From NCBI GenBank assembly GCA_014905825.1, contig JACGCN010000011.1:1612001-1676000 (forward strand): DNA of 64,000 nucleotides, written 5' to 3'. Positions 1 to 9,963 of this stretch are shown here, piece by piece. The DNA is from Lyophyllum atratum (taxonomy: Eukaryota > Basidiomycota > Agaricomycetes > Agaricales > Lyophyllaceae). The notes under the pieces were generated by a model. That model had not been told where the DNA came from. It made no database searches and worked only from the letters and a program-made list of their open reading frames with translations. Both the position numbers and the translations under genes were made by a program. The first letter of the stretch is position 1. Each line of letters starts with the position of its first letter.

Positions 1-627
1 ACCCTGCCTGATGTTGAGAGCCACGTTGCTGCCATCTCTTCCCAAGTTGCCACCATCGATACCCTCATCCGACAATATGCTAAATCTGGTGCAAGCATAG
101 CTCAGGGTCTGGTATGGCAGCTACTCCATCCTACAGCAACGCATGCCCTCTTACTAATATTTTGATGTCTAGGCATTACGCAACAAAGGCCTTACGCTAA
201 TTAAAACCCTTAACGATGCGGCGGCCGATATAAAGTGTGATTCTCTCAAGACAGAAGGCCGTATTAGCGACTCGACTCTGTCCGCTCCGGTCTCTGAAGC
301 CAACGGTCGCCTGATCCTGGATGATTTGAAAAAGATTGAGCCTATCATCAGCGCGAGCCACGCCTTCGTTGTTGCAAACAAAATTATGACGACACCCGGC
401 ATTCGTGCGCTCTTCAAGAGCCATCTCACCAACCTTCATACTAGCACCACCGCTTTTGCCAACACCCTCATGGCCTGCGCCCCTGTAAGTCGTCGTCGTG
501 TCGCTAGCTCTTAGGATGTCCGCTGATTTACGGTGTCACTATTCAGGAGAACCTTAAGGCGGAAGGGATGGCGGTCAAGAACAGGATCGATGATGCCTTC
601 GCTAAGACTTTCGCTGCCTTTGCGTAA
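1..627 (+). CDS. HsbA-domain cell-wall/secreted protein, 5' truncated by window edge
   Basis: The 3' part of a gene in three visible exons: 1-111, 173-484 and 547-627, ending in TAA at 625-627. Both introns are about 61 bases with GT-AG borders, and the first contains a TACTAAT branch site. The spliced protein is an alanine-rich, all-helical chain of about 168 residues. Its pattern (SSQVATIDTLIRQY near the start, then SEANGRLILDDLKKIEPII, then LMACAP followed by a short helical tail) matches the hydrophobic surface-binding protein A family. Members are secreted or wall-associated fungal proteins that coat hydrophobic surfaces and recruit enzymes such as cutinases. The signal peptide and true start lie outside the window, so secretion is inferred from the family. 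No lesion is seen in the visible part. Confidence 0.8.
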
Positions 628-1253
628 GAGGCTGATACCGGAATCGTTAGTATGGTCTCGTGGGTCCGGTATTGACCTTGCGAAGGCGCTTTCCCAGGTC
701 CTGATTGCCATATGTTTTGTTTTCCTTCAGTATATTGTGATGATTCACCTCCTTTGAACCCTCGTGTATTCCCCATATCTCTTCTCATGGTATTCCCCTA
801 TGCACCGCCGTTGCCCTCTTATCTACCACTTGATGTCTACTTGATATATTTTCCCCGCTTCAGTTACTTCGACTTGTACAGATCTTCTCTATCGTCTTGA
901 CGCATAGCGTCGCGTCTCTGAGGGTCTTCTTTCAATGGTTGCCTCCATTTTGTACACTTACCGACGTACCTGTGGTCAACATCGTGATATTCCGCAGGTA
1001 ATATATAGCTGTCGTTACATATACTTAGTCTATATGACCTTGTTCCTCAGACATAACAATCAATTACTTTTCACACAAGGATTGGAGCCGAATCTCACCT
1101 ACTGGCAGTGATACTGAGCAGAGCGATATGATATGAACCACCTATGACTAGACTTGTGAGTGCCGCCCATATGAATAAGAGCTGTACAAGTTAAAGCAGA
1201 CATATAGTAGGCGGAGCGTATTCGCGTGCGCACCGGAGGAACTAATCAGCGTA
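628..1253. other. Intergenic, tail-to-tail between HsbA gene and acyltransferase
   Basis: No coding pattern or RNA gene was recognised. The stretch is AT-richer than the flanking genes and should hold the two facing 3' untranslated regions. Confidence 0.6.
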
Positions 1254-2826
1254 TCAACATCGTAGAGGGGTACCGAAGATATAGGTAGTAAGTCTGAGAT
1301 ATTGAGGAATGAATGTACTCCCGATCAACCCTTTAGTTGCCCACCCCTCCACGAGCAGGTGACCCGATCCAATCACCCACATGTACGCCCACAATCTTCC
1401 GTACTGTCCAGAAACCCTATGTCCAGTGGTACGCCTCCATACATGTTCGAGAATTATTCCCATTCCGTTGACTATAAAGAATCCACCGACACGCGAGAAG
1501 TCGGCACCACGACCCATACCCCACAATCCACAGTAATGGAGAAACCCCGACACAAAAAATGTGCCGAAAACGCCACCTACTCGTCCAAAAAGAAGGGACA
1601 TAGGCTTTCCCCCAATTGAGCTGAAAATGTCGCGGAAAAAACTGGTGCCAGCGCTTCGCCCAGAACCCGGATAGTGATGTAGAGAGCCACGGGGCTTCGA
1701 ATGCTGGAGGCCAGAGAGAGGTGTCTTGTTGGAAGACGAGCACCCCAACTGACATAGCCATATGATCTCCAGCTTGAAAGTAGCAGTAGGTGAGCATGTC
1801 GACCAAAATGACCAGGATGGTGGACTTGAAGTATCTGAGAGACGGTGGTATGCTAGTATCAAAAATGCTCCCTCCTCTCGCGGAGCCAACGGTGAGGGGA
1901 GCAAGCCACTGTACTGCGTATTGTAAGGTGTCGACCATGATGATGTAGAATACAAGGGATGTCGAGGTTGCCCTCGCGAAGTCTCTGGTCGAGCTGGTAG
2001 GGCGGGTTTCCTCTAAAATTTGGAGACGTGGCGACCGGCTCCATCCACATCCGCGAAGATTGCAGCACAGATCGACAGCGGAAATAAAGAGATCTTTCGG
2101 GGGCCAGGGCCAAGTTCTATCGATGTAGAACCCCGGTGTTATGTCTCCAAGAGTCCCGACTCGCTGAAACGGCTTCGCCTGGAATGACCAGACTATCATC
2201 CGCATACTAAGGAGAGTAAAGCCTGCCTGCTACGTGTTAGACGGAAATAGACAAGTTTCAAGGTTCCTCGTACCACCAATGCTTGGTTGATATACACAAG
2301 CGTCTCATCGTCGTACGATTTCACAAGATCCAGTCGCGTCGCCCCGTTATAACATGTCCATAATGACATAGGAAGAATAGCCAAGCGAATGATGGAGGTA
2401 TTTTGGATGAGTACCAAAACCGCAGTCATGTAATAACAGAGCCCGGCCGGTGCGATATAGCGAAAGAATGTGGAAACAGTAAGCGGCTCTCGGGCATACC
2501 ATGGTATCAGGTCTACAAACCTGGCCGAATCAATACTTCATCAGAGCCCTAGTCCTTCTGAATAAACAGGCTTACCGGGTCATTTTCGTCTCAGGAGTTG
2601 CAGGCGTAGTCACATAAACTGCTAGGCGTTCAGTCGTGGTCAAGACGGTCGAACGAAGGAGGCTCACTGGCGAGATATCAGTGACCACGTCAATGGGTAA
2701 ACACTTTCGATCAAGCTTGGCGCATGTGGTAGTGGCAGACATTATGATTAGAAGGATTGGAACGACTAGGATAATAGAGGTGTAGGACTGAAATGCCAAT
2801 GACGGGAGATTAACGAGAACAAGCAT
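1254..2826 (-). pseudogene. Wax-synthase-like MBOAT acyltransferase, one-base frameshift
   Basis: Membrane O-acyltransferase of the fungal wax-synthase/acetyltransferase type. Exon 1 is 2826-2576, exon 2 is 2520-2274, and a long last exon runs from about 2229 to 1254. It has a hydrophobic N-terminus, then a WPPAFEAPWLSTSL block, then FWAKRWHQFF, and after the break FRDIF, GKPMSLLFGRVGGVFGTF, FLHYCGLWGMG with the likely active-site His, and a hydrophobic tail. The conserved reading jumps frame exactly at a run of six A on the + strand (1636-1641); five would keep RWHQFF-RDIF in frame. No GT-AG pair explains the jump, so as written the protein loses its catalytic His and last membrane helices. 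Relatives acylate alcohols or terpenoids in the ER membrane. The neighbouring P450 on the same strand could be a pathway partner. A sequencing error in the homopolymer is the main alternative. Confidence 0.8.
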
Positions 2827-3377
2827 AATGTGGCGACCTGATTTAGCCTAAGTTGAAATCCGAAAATAGCGATATTATCTACTGACATGTCACGCGTCAC
2901 GCTACTTCATGTAATCTACATCACGTAGAATGAGTGCCGACAGCTTGAACGAGGCTCAGAAGCTTTGCATTCCCGCCGTCTGCGTTTGTACTAACCTTCC
3001 CGTCTAACCAGCCTGAGTTTGACCAGGTGATCGTTCCAAAAAAAAATAATTGATGTAGACAGAATGCTTACTGTTCGCTTCAAAACGCGGTCATATCCTT
3101 TGTACTTCAAGTCTACTTCCCTGCCTGTATCTTACGCCTTTAGTCGCCGATCAAACGGTCCAAACCACAGAGCAATGTGTGGCAGTTGAGCGGTTTTTTG
3201 GTTGCTGACAGTGGAAGCATACAAGTGTGCCAGGATTCAGAAGCAGAACGGCATTGAACTTGCTTGAACTATGAGATATCCTTATAGGAAAGTGATAGTG
3301 TACTCGACTATCCTGGAAATGCATCTATGAATCATGAAGACATGAGCCCAACCGCTCCAGATGCGACAGGCCCAATT
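2827..3377. other. Intergenic between acyltransferase and P450
   Basis: Upstream region of the acyltransferase and downstream region of the P450. No gene was recognised. An A-rich run lies near 3040-3048. Confidence 0.5.
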
Positions 3378-5745
3378 TCATAGCTTCACCACAGGCCTGA
3401 TAAGTAAAGGCATCTGGTTGCCTCCCTCCCGATCAGACGTCACCACAGGCCTCGGCGTGACCAACGATTTCTTTACAAGATCCTTGGCAGGAACAGCGAG
3501 CTCGAACTCAAATGCCCGTATCAGGGTGAATAGGAGAGCCTTCATCCTTGAATAACAGGGTAGGTGAGTGGAATGCGGCCTAGCATCATGCTTAACGGTT
3601 GCTTACTCGACGATAGAGAAACGGTATCCGATGCAAGCATGAGGACCGCCGTGGAAAGTCAGCATATTGCCCCATACGCCAGGGATATTGCCTGCGGCTT
3701 CCGGAATCTTTTCCCAGCGTTCGGGTCTATTCATGGGGTAGGAAAAGTCATGCGATTGCATCGGGGGGGAGTCGATGAAGAAGTACCTGAACTCTAGGGC
3801 ATCTTCGCCCCAAATCGATTTGTCGCAGTTGACGGCGAAGACAGGTATTAGGATGATTTGTCCTTTACGTATGCTATCCCAAGTCAGAGAAGGGTGTTAG
3901 CCATGGTGAGATGAAGGTCAAGTTGGTATCTCACTTAAGTGCGTCATGTATGACTCCTTTCCTGTCGGTGATGGGTGTATTGAGGGGCAGGACATCGTCA
4001 GTTACAGCAGTTCGAATCATGGCTGCTATTGGAGCGTGGATACGCATCGTCTCGCGGACTACCATATCCAGATACGGCAAGGCATTGAGCTGGTCCATCG
4101 TCGGATTCTCCGCGTCGACTGAGAGGAGCTCCACACGCAATCTGTCTTGGACCGCTTTATCCTGCGTGAGCGCATGTAACGCCCAGGTAGTTGCCAGGCT
4201 GCGCGACGGGTGTAAGGAAGGTCTAGGTAGGAGAGAGTCGGGAACACTGCACCTGGTGGTTTCGTGACCCGCAACGATGAACGTGTAGATCTCTGATAAA
4301 GAAGATGAATGAAAGGTAGAATCTGTGGTACTATTACTATTAGTGCAACGTACGGGCCAGGACTTCCTCGTCACTCATACGCCGATATTCTGGAATATTT
4401 TTGTCCATATTTGATTTGATCAGCAGGGAGAGAAGATCGCGCGTTTTTCCTGGATCCTTTTCGTCATTAACGGCCTTGCTCTCCTGCAGCAGCTGGTGTC
4501 CGATACTCGACATGATCTTCCGAGCTCGTTTGATTGTTGCATCGCGTTCCGTGCGCTATTTGACCATTTGATCAATTATGAGGACGCAGTCGAAACAGAA
4601 CTTACCAAGAAAGGCAGAAACGGCCTGAGTAAAGCGAGCAGGATCCTTTTACGAGTAGCAGTTTCGAACAAAGCCGCGAAGGCGGCATTGAGCTCGGTTT
4701 GCTTGGGGTTGTCACTCATGGCATCGAACCTATAATCAAACCCTGTCCTAGACTTAATTTCTCTGCTGAACATTTCGAGATGACATGCGACGAACCTGCG
4801 AGACCGATGACATCAAGGGTAGCTCTGCTCAACCACGACAAAGCGTCGACTTGACTGGTTCCACCTGCATTGAAATTTCCCGCTGCCCATATGTCTCGAA
4901 GCTGTGCATAGAATTTGAGGTCATACTTTGTGTGTTGAAGGCACCATCGCATACCTGAATCGACTTTGAGACGAAGATCTCAGTGAGCTCCCTAATCTGG
5001 GAGGGACCGAATGCGGGATTCTAGACGGACAAGGTTCGTGTTGCGTTTCCGAAGGAGAAGTGATTCTCGTACCATGATTTTCCGCTGCGAAATAGTAAGT
5101 TGGATGGTAAGTACCTTTGCAAAGATCTGATATCAGTACCTGATGTTTATGCTTGTCTCCTTCGACAACAGCGAGACCTGATGATATAAGACATGTAAGA
5201 AGGTGAACAGATCGATAGGCACGAGCGCAGACCAGGGCCAATGAAACGACTGAGGCCGTAACGCAGCACCTCAGGTTTTTGATAGATATTCGTATTCACG
5301 ATAACATGCTTCAAAGCTTTGGTGTCCGCCGTATATAGCGCCCTCATCTATAAAGACCTCAATATTAGCCTTGAATGTTCATGCACGGAATTAAACATGA
5401 CCTACACCCAGTAAGGTCGCGACTTGCATGGTCGAACCGTACTCTCCAGCCCACTTCTCAGGCAGCACCGAATTTTCCTAGGAGGGAACGGGCAGTATCA
5501 GATAGGTCAACACCAAAGTTGCAAGACTATCGTACCGCCTCCCACATCTCCGCCATATTCCCATAGATCCAGCTTGGACTCTGGGGGCCAGGAAGGTCCC
5601 GCAAAGGAGACGTTACTTCTGCGTACACCACTTTCAAAACTCGATAGGCGCCATAAACGACGAGCACCCCAGTTAGAAACCCAAGAAGGCGAAGAATGGC
5701 ATCCACGTAGGACATTGTCGATGGAAGGCCCAATCGATGCTGCAA
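3378..5745 (-). CDS. Cytochrome P450 monooxygenase
   Basis: Intron-rich, apparently intact microsomal P450. The N-terminal exon (about 5745-5536) encodes a hydrophobic anchor followed by the proline-rich hinge [12 protein letters not shown]. Downstream exons give [26 protein letters not shown] (C-helix region), LRDIWAAGN, and [10 protein letters not shown]. The I-helix motif AGHETT lies near 4270 with an intron directly after it, and the K-helix ExxR is in [11 protein letters not shown]. The PERF-like segment is MNRPERW, and the haem-binding loop [10 protein letters not shown] has its cysteine codon at about 3633. A last exon (about 3554-3378) finishes with [10 protein letters not shown]. Haem-thiolate enzymes of this kind insert oxygen into lipids, terpenoids or aromatics using P450 reductase. 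The substrate cannot be read from sequence. An alternative start lies 30 bases downstream at MSYVDAIL. The family assignment is firm; the CYP subfamily is not given. Confidence 0.92.
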
Positions 5746-6446
5746 TGGGGTAAGACGATGTTGGTCGCCACTCGGTTGATCCTCGAAGAGTTATTAAGAG
5801 GGTGAGGAATGTATGTGTGCCCTGTGGGTAATTGACATAGAGTTGCTATTCGGATTGGGATGTCCGCATTGATATCGTATTCGGATCGGTCCGCTGGTTG
5901 CGAGATTTTCTGCCTCAAGAGTCAAAATTACGACAAGCAACACCAGATTGACTCACTAATTTAGGGTGCGTTTCGATATCGGGGTCTATTACATTGCAAT
6001 CGAGTTCCATGCAAGGTAAGTTGACGTGTTAACGCCCGAGCCGAATACTTAGTTCAGGACTCGGAATCGGGGACTGCCTGAGTGTCACGATGATATACGA
6101 GGGAGAATACAGTTTTCACGACGAAATCCTATCGGCGCCAGCAGTAAACGCAGTTCAAAACTCGTTAGCGACATGAATGCAAGTCGGCGAATTGGGGCAT
6201 CCTGCAATGGGGCTAGGCTGAGGCTAACGCCGGATGCTTGGTGGGAAATTGATCAAATCTTCAACCTTGTACGTACGATAGATAAGATTAGATAAAGGTA
6301 TTCTCGATCGATTCTGACGTTCCGTCGTACGTCCAGCCGCATAGCAGTCTGACATCCGGACATCAGGAGTCCAGGCTGCGTCAACTACTACTAAGTATGC
6401 CTACTACATCTCCTTTATCTAGTCGACATGCCGTAGATCTGCCTGA
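5746..6446. other. Intergenic between P450 and NUS1
   Basis: Promoter side of the P450 and 3' side of NUS1. No coding pattern or RNA gene was recognised. Confidence 0.5.
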
Positions 6447-7618
6447 CTATCTACCGAAACGCATTTCTGCCATCGAAAAGTCATCCAGCGCATGGTTGAA
6501 GGTAGCCTCTTCAAGGGATCGTAAGGCATATCTCGATGTCCAGAATTTTGCCACTATGGAAGGATGCTGAGATTTGTCACAACTTGAACCAAATCTGATG
6601 AGCGATGGTGCCGACATCTGGAAGACACATATCTTACTATATTTCCGTCAATCGTATGTGCCACGGTGGATAACCATGAAGCTCTAACGGCGTTCGATCG
6701 CGATGCAGAGGGTCTGTATAGTGGATGATCATGGCATCCGGAGATGAAAGACCGTCGACAGCTAGTCATCGTCAAGGAGACATTAGTAGTCATTTTGAAT
6801 GAAGGGATGTTATGTACGTACATTCCAGGCAAGTATCAAGCGCATGATCTGTAAGTGTAAACGTCTCCATTTCGGGGTCATGGGCATCCTGTTGCAATTT
6901 TCGGTCGCCTCGAGGCACAAGGGACTCAGCGATGCATGCTATGGCTGGTTTTGATGATTGACGCGAGGCGAGACAGAGTATCAACTGTTTTGCGGATGTC
7001 TTCTCGACTACTCCAAAGTCAAAGTCGATTGAAAACACGAAGAGATGAGATGACATACCGGAACTTTTCTTTAGATTTGGGTTGATTGAGGGTGTTTCCC
7101 GCTCGACTCGGTTATTCGATATATGAATAGTTACTGTGTGCGTGTCCAACTGTGGGGATGATGGTCTTGAATCAGCGTAGTCAGATGGCGGGGGTGTTAA
7201 AGGGTATTCGATGTCGAGTTCGCTCGTGGATTCGTCGGAGTCGGGACAGAAGATATCGCGGATTCTTTGAGAGCATTTCAGAATCATCCCTACCAGAAGA
7301 CTCGTTAGAGATTCTTGAACTCTGAACGTAAAGGAACATACCATGCTCTTCATAGACAGTAAGCTTGTCTATCCCAGCAGCACGACACCAGCCCACTGCA
7401 TTCCGAACACTTTCTACCAGACAATGTCCCGATGCGGGGTCCTTAGAGCTAGGGTCGGTAACGAGGATGATCGCAAGATGTTGAGGTATGCGGCGGCGCG
7501 AGACATGAAGAGAGGGCTGAGGCGTCCAAGCAAGCCGCGTCCAGAACGAATTCCATATAACGGTGAGGGAGTAAATCGAATGAAGAGCGTAGAGAAACAG
7601 GGCAGCTGTAAACGCCAT
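6447..7618 (-). CDS. NUS1: Nus1/NgBR-like subunit of dehydrodolichyl diphosphate synthase
   Basis: Regulatory, non-catalytic subunit of the ER cis-prenyltransferase that makes the polyprenyl precursor of dolichol. Exon 1 (from 7618) starts MAFTAALFLYALHSIYS, a membrane-spanning segment, then RRIPQHLAIILV and GIDKLTVYEEHG, the start of the cis-prenyltransferase-like fold without its catalytic Asp. The next exon has the IEYPLTPPPSDYADSRPSSP linker typical of fungal Nus1, then SRQSSKPAIA, then LSSPDAMIIHY and LELHGYPPWHIRLTEIY. The last exon ends EEATFNHALDDFSMAEMRFGR and a TAG at 6447-6449, so the C-terminal RxG motif that completes the partner's active site is present (RFG). The final intron splices TA to T before CDKSQHP. 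It lies head to head with its partner RER2. No lesions were found. Confidence 0.88.
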
Positions 7619-8557
7619 CTCGGTGCTTGATCACCGCTTCAGTGGAGGGTTTGTACACGTACAAGGTGATGGTGTATCGTCTGCTTGTGAACAGCTATGT
7701 ACCGCATGAATGGTGGTGTACGTTATTAAGTCGGATACTTAATCGGCGGCGTCTTAGTCTCCTGGATCGGTCTGCCTGTCAGGACAAGTGCTGATCCCCG
7801 TTGGCGCAAATGGGGAGATGACGGTCATCCGAGTCTTCTGTTCGGCCGGTTACCATTCTCAGCGCACGCGCGCATGAATGCAGGGTCAGTAGGTTACCTT
7901 CCCTTCCCTGCTTAGTACCCATTAGCGTAATCTACTCAGCTGCAGATCCAGATGCGATAAGGAATACTTCGCTTGTTTGGGATGCGAGGTGAAGTAGGCT
8001 GTCAACATGCCAGACTTCCAACAAAGAACAAATGTAATAGAAATACAATGAAATGGTTGTCATTCGTCCAGATATCTGACTGTTTCGCTCAGGTTTCGCT
8101 GTATGTATGAATGAATGGCGATGGTTCAAGCGAAGAAGAACCGATGCACTGAAATCCTTCGAGTCTGCGTCCAATGTAGGCTGCTGCAATATGGATCGCC
8201 TTCAGGTTTAGAGATCAAGCTCATTTTGGGTCCTATACGTGCAACTGTACAGGCAGCAAGACGTCAGCTTGTGGAAGCGGAGAAGGATGCACACAGCAGG
8301 AGGCAAGCAGGAGGTGGTTCCGATTGACTTCGATCAAAATTCGAATGCCATCACTCGGCGCGGAACTTCGGAAGTGCAACGTAAACTCCAACTCTTCCAT
8401 GCCAGTAGCCACGACTTGCGAATAGGCTTTTCAAACTATGTATGGAGGTCACTCTCTTCTTGCATAACTCCTTGATTTCCGATTGGAGCGCTCTCGGTGA
8501 CATGCGCAAGATGGATAAATCATCGGTTCGAAGTCCCTACTACGCCTATAGGTCAAA
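7619..8557. promoter_or_regulatory. Shared divergent promoter region of NUS1 and RER2
   Basis: About 940 bases separate the start codons of two divergent genes whose products form one enzyme. No convincing coding exon is seen inside, so it must hold both promoters and leaders. Promoter function is inferred from layout; no specific factor site was identified. Confidence 0.55.
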
Positions 8558-9650
8558 ATGTTTCTACAACAAGCCCTCAAGTGGCTCCGAAATATACTCG
8601 CCTACATCGTTCTGCCAATCCTTGTCACCGTCCTCGCGGAAGGCCCAACGCCGCAACATGTCGCCTTTATTATGGATGGGAACCGACGATATGCACGAAA
8701 TCTTCAGAAAAAGATTCAGGACGGTCATCTTGAAGGCTTCCTAGCTCTACGAAAGGTACGCCCTTGCTTTCACTCGCTCAATTCTCGAGGTATAAGAGCT
8801 ATTGTTGATGTAGTGATCTATGGTAGATGCTAGAGATTTGTGTAGGACTTGACATTAAATGCGTTTCCGCCTACGCGTTCGCGATTGAGAACTTTAAACG
8901 GTCCATAGAGGAAGTTGATGCCTTAATGAGTCTATTGGAGGAGAAACTGATTGAACTCTGCCAACCCGGGTGAGTTGAATCTATGTTTCACTTTGCCTTC
9001 CGCTACGTTCTAATCATTCGTCTCATAGGGGTCTATTCGATCAGAATGGTGTACGACTGCAGGTTTTGGGAAAGACGGAGTTGCTGCCAGAATCGGTTCG
9101 GATGGCCGTACGGGACGCGGAAGACATGACACGCCATAACACAAGGTAAGCGATGAATATCTGACACCGACCATGCTGACCTTCTGTTAGGTTGCTATTC
9201 AACCTCTGCATGCCATACGCCTCCCGTGACGAAATGACAACGGCCGTTCAAGCTTGCGTACGCAATGCCATCACTTCTGGACCGAACAGAACATCGTATG
9301 TCTTTTGTCCACTTACATCGCTGAATATCCCTTACGCCGGTTGCCAGTATGATTACAGAAGACGAGATCAACCACCACTTGCTAACGTCTCGGAGTGGTA
9401 GTCCGCCACTCGACATTCTAATACGCACGGGCGGCGATAGAAGACTGAGCGACTTCCTACTGTGGCAGGCGCGTTCATTCATTACGATAAATTTTCCTCA
9501 CTGACCTCGCTTTCACAGTGCTGCGAAAACACTCAGCTCCATTTCATTGAACCCTACTGGCCGACGTTTGGTCTATTCGACTTCATACCCATTGTCCTGG
9601 ACTACCAGCTCAAGGTCTGGAGAGGTTGGCAACCTCGCATGGCCCAATAG
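8558..9650 (+). CDS. RER2: Dehydrodolichyl diphosphate synthase catalytic subunit (cis-prenyltransferase)
   Basis: Condenses isopentenyl diphosphate onto farnesyl diphosphate in cis to give the dolichol precursor. Exon 1 (8558-8755) encodes a hydrophobic N-terminal helix and [14 protein letters not shown], which holds the catalytic Asp, then [11 protein letters not shown]. Exon 2 starts at 8827 with [20 protein letters not shown] and ends near 8969. Exon 3 starts at 9029 with [15 protein letters not shown]. Later exons give [43 protein letters not shown], and a final exon ending near the stop at 9648-9650. The substrate-binding block usually reads RTSGExRLSDF in homologs; here it is [11 protein letters not shown], two conservative changes. 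Length and exon order match eukaryotic DHDDS/Rer2. It should work as a heterodimer with the NUS1 product encoded divergently upstream. Confidence 0.93.
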
Positions 9651-9963
9651 CCCGTTTGTCCAGCTTGATGTTAATATAAAACAAGTTTTATAGACCCCTT
9701 GCCTCTAAGCTTACCTTTAGTGCCCGCTCACATCAACGTATGAGATCGGATGACATATCTGAAGCACGACCAAGAGGGATACTCCAAGTTGTCTGAAACC
9801 TCGTGTAATTTATATCTTGAATTATCTCTTGAGGGATATTTGCCGCAAATATAGGTAGACGATGTCACAACTTGACATTATATGTACATGACAACGTTAC
9901 AAAAGAATGGAACAACAGAAGGAAGACATATGTTCACCGATAGTCACATTATAGCACACATCG

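Noticed and set aside
8524..8545. tRNA B-box-like sequence GGTTCGAAGTCC before RER2
   Set aside because: No matching acceptor, D or anticodon stems around it.
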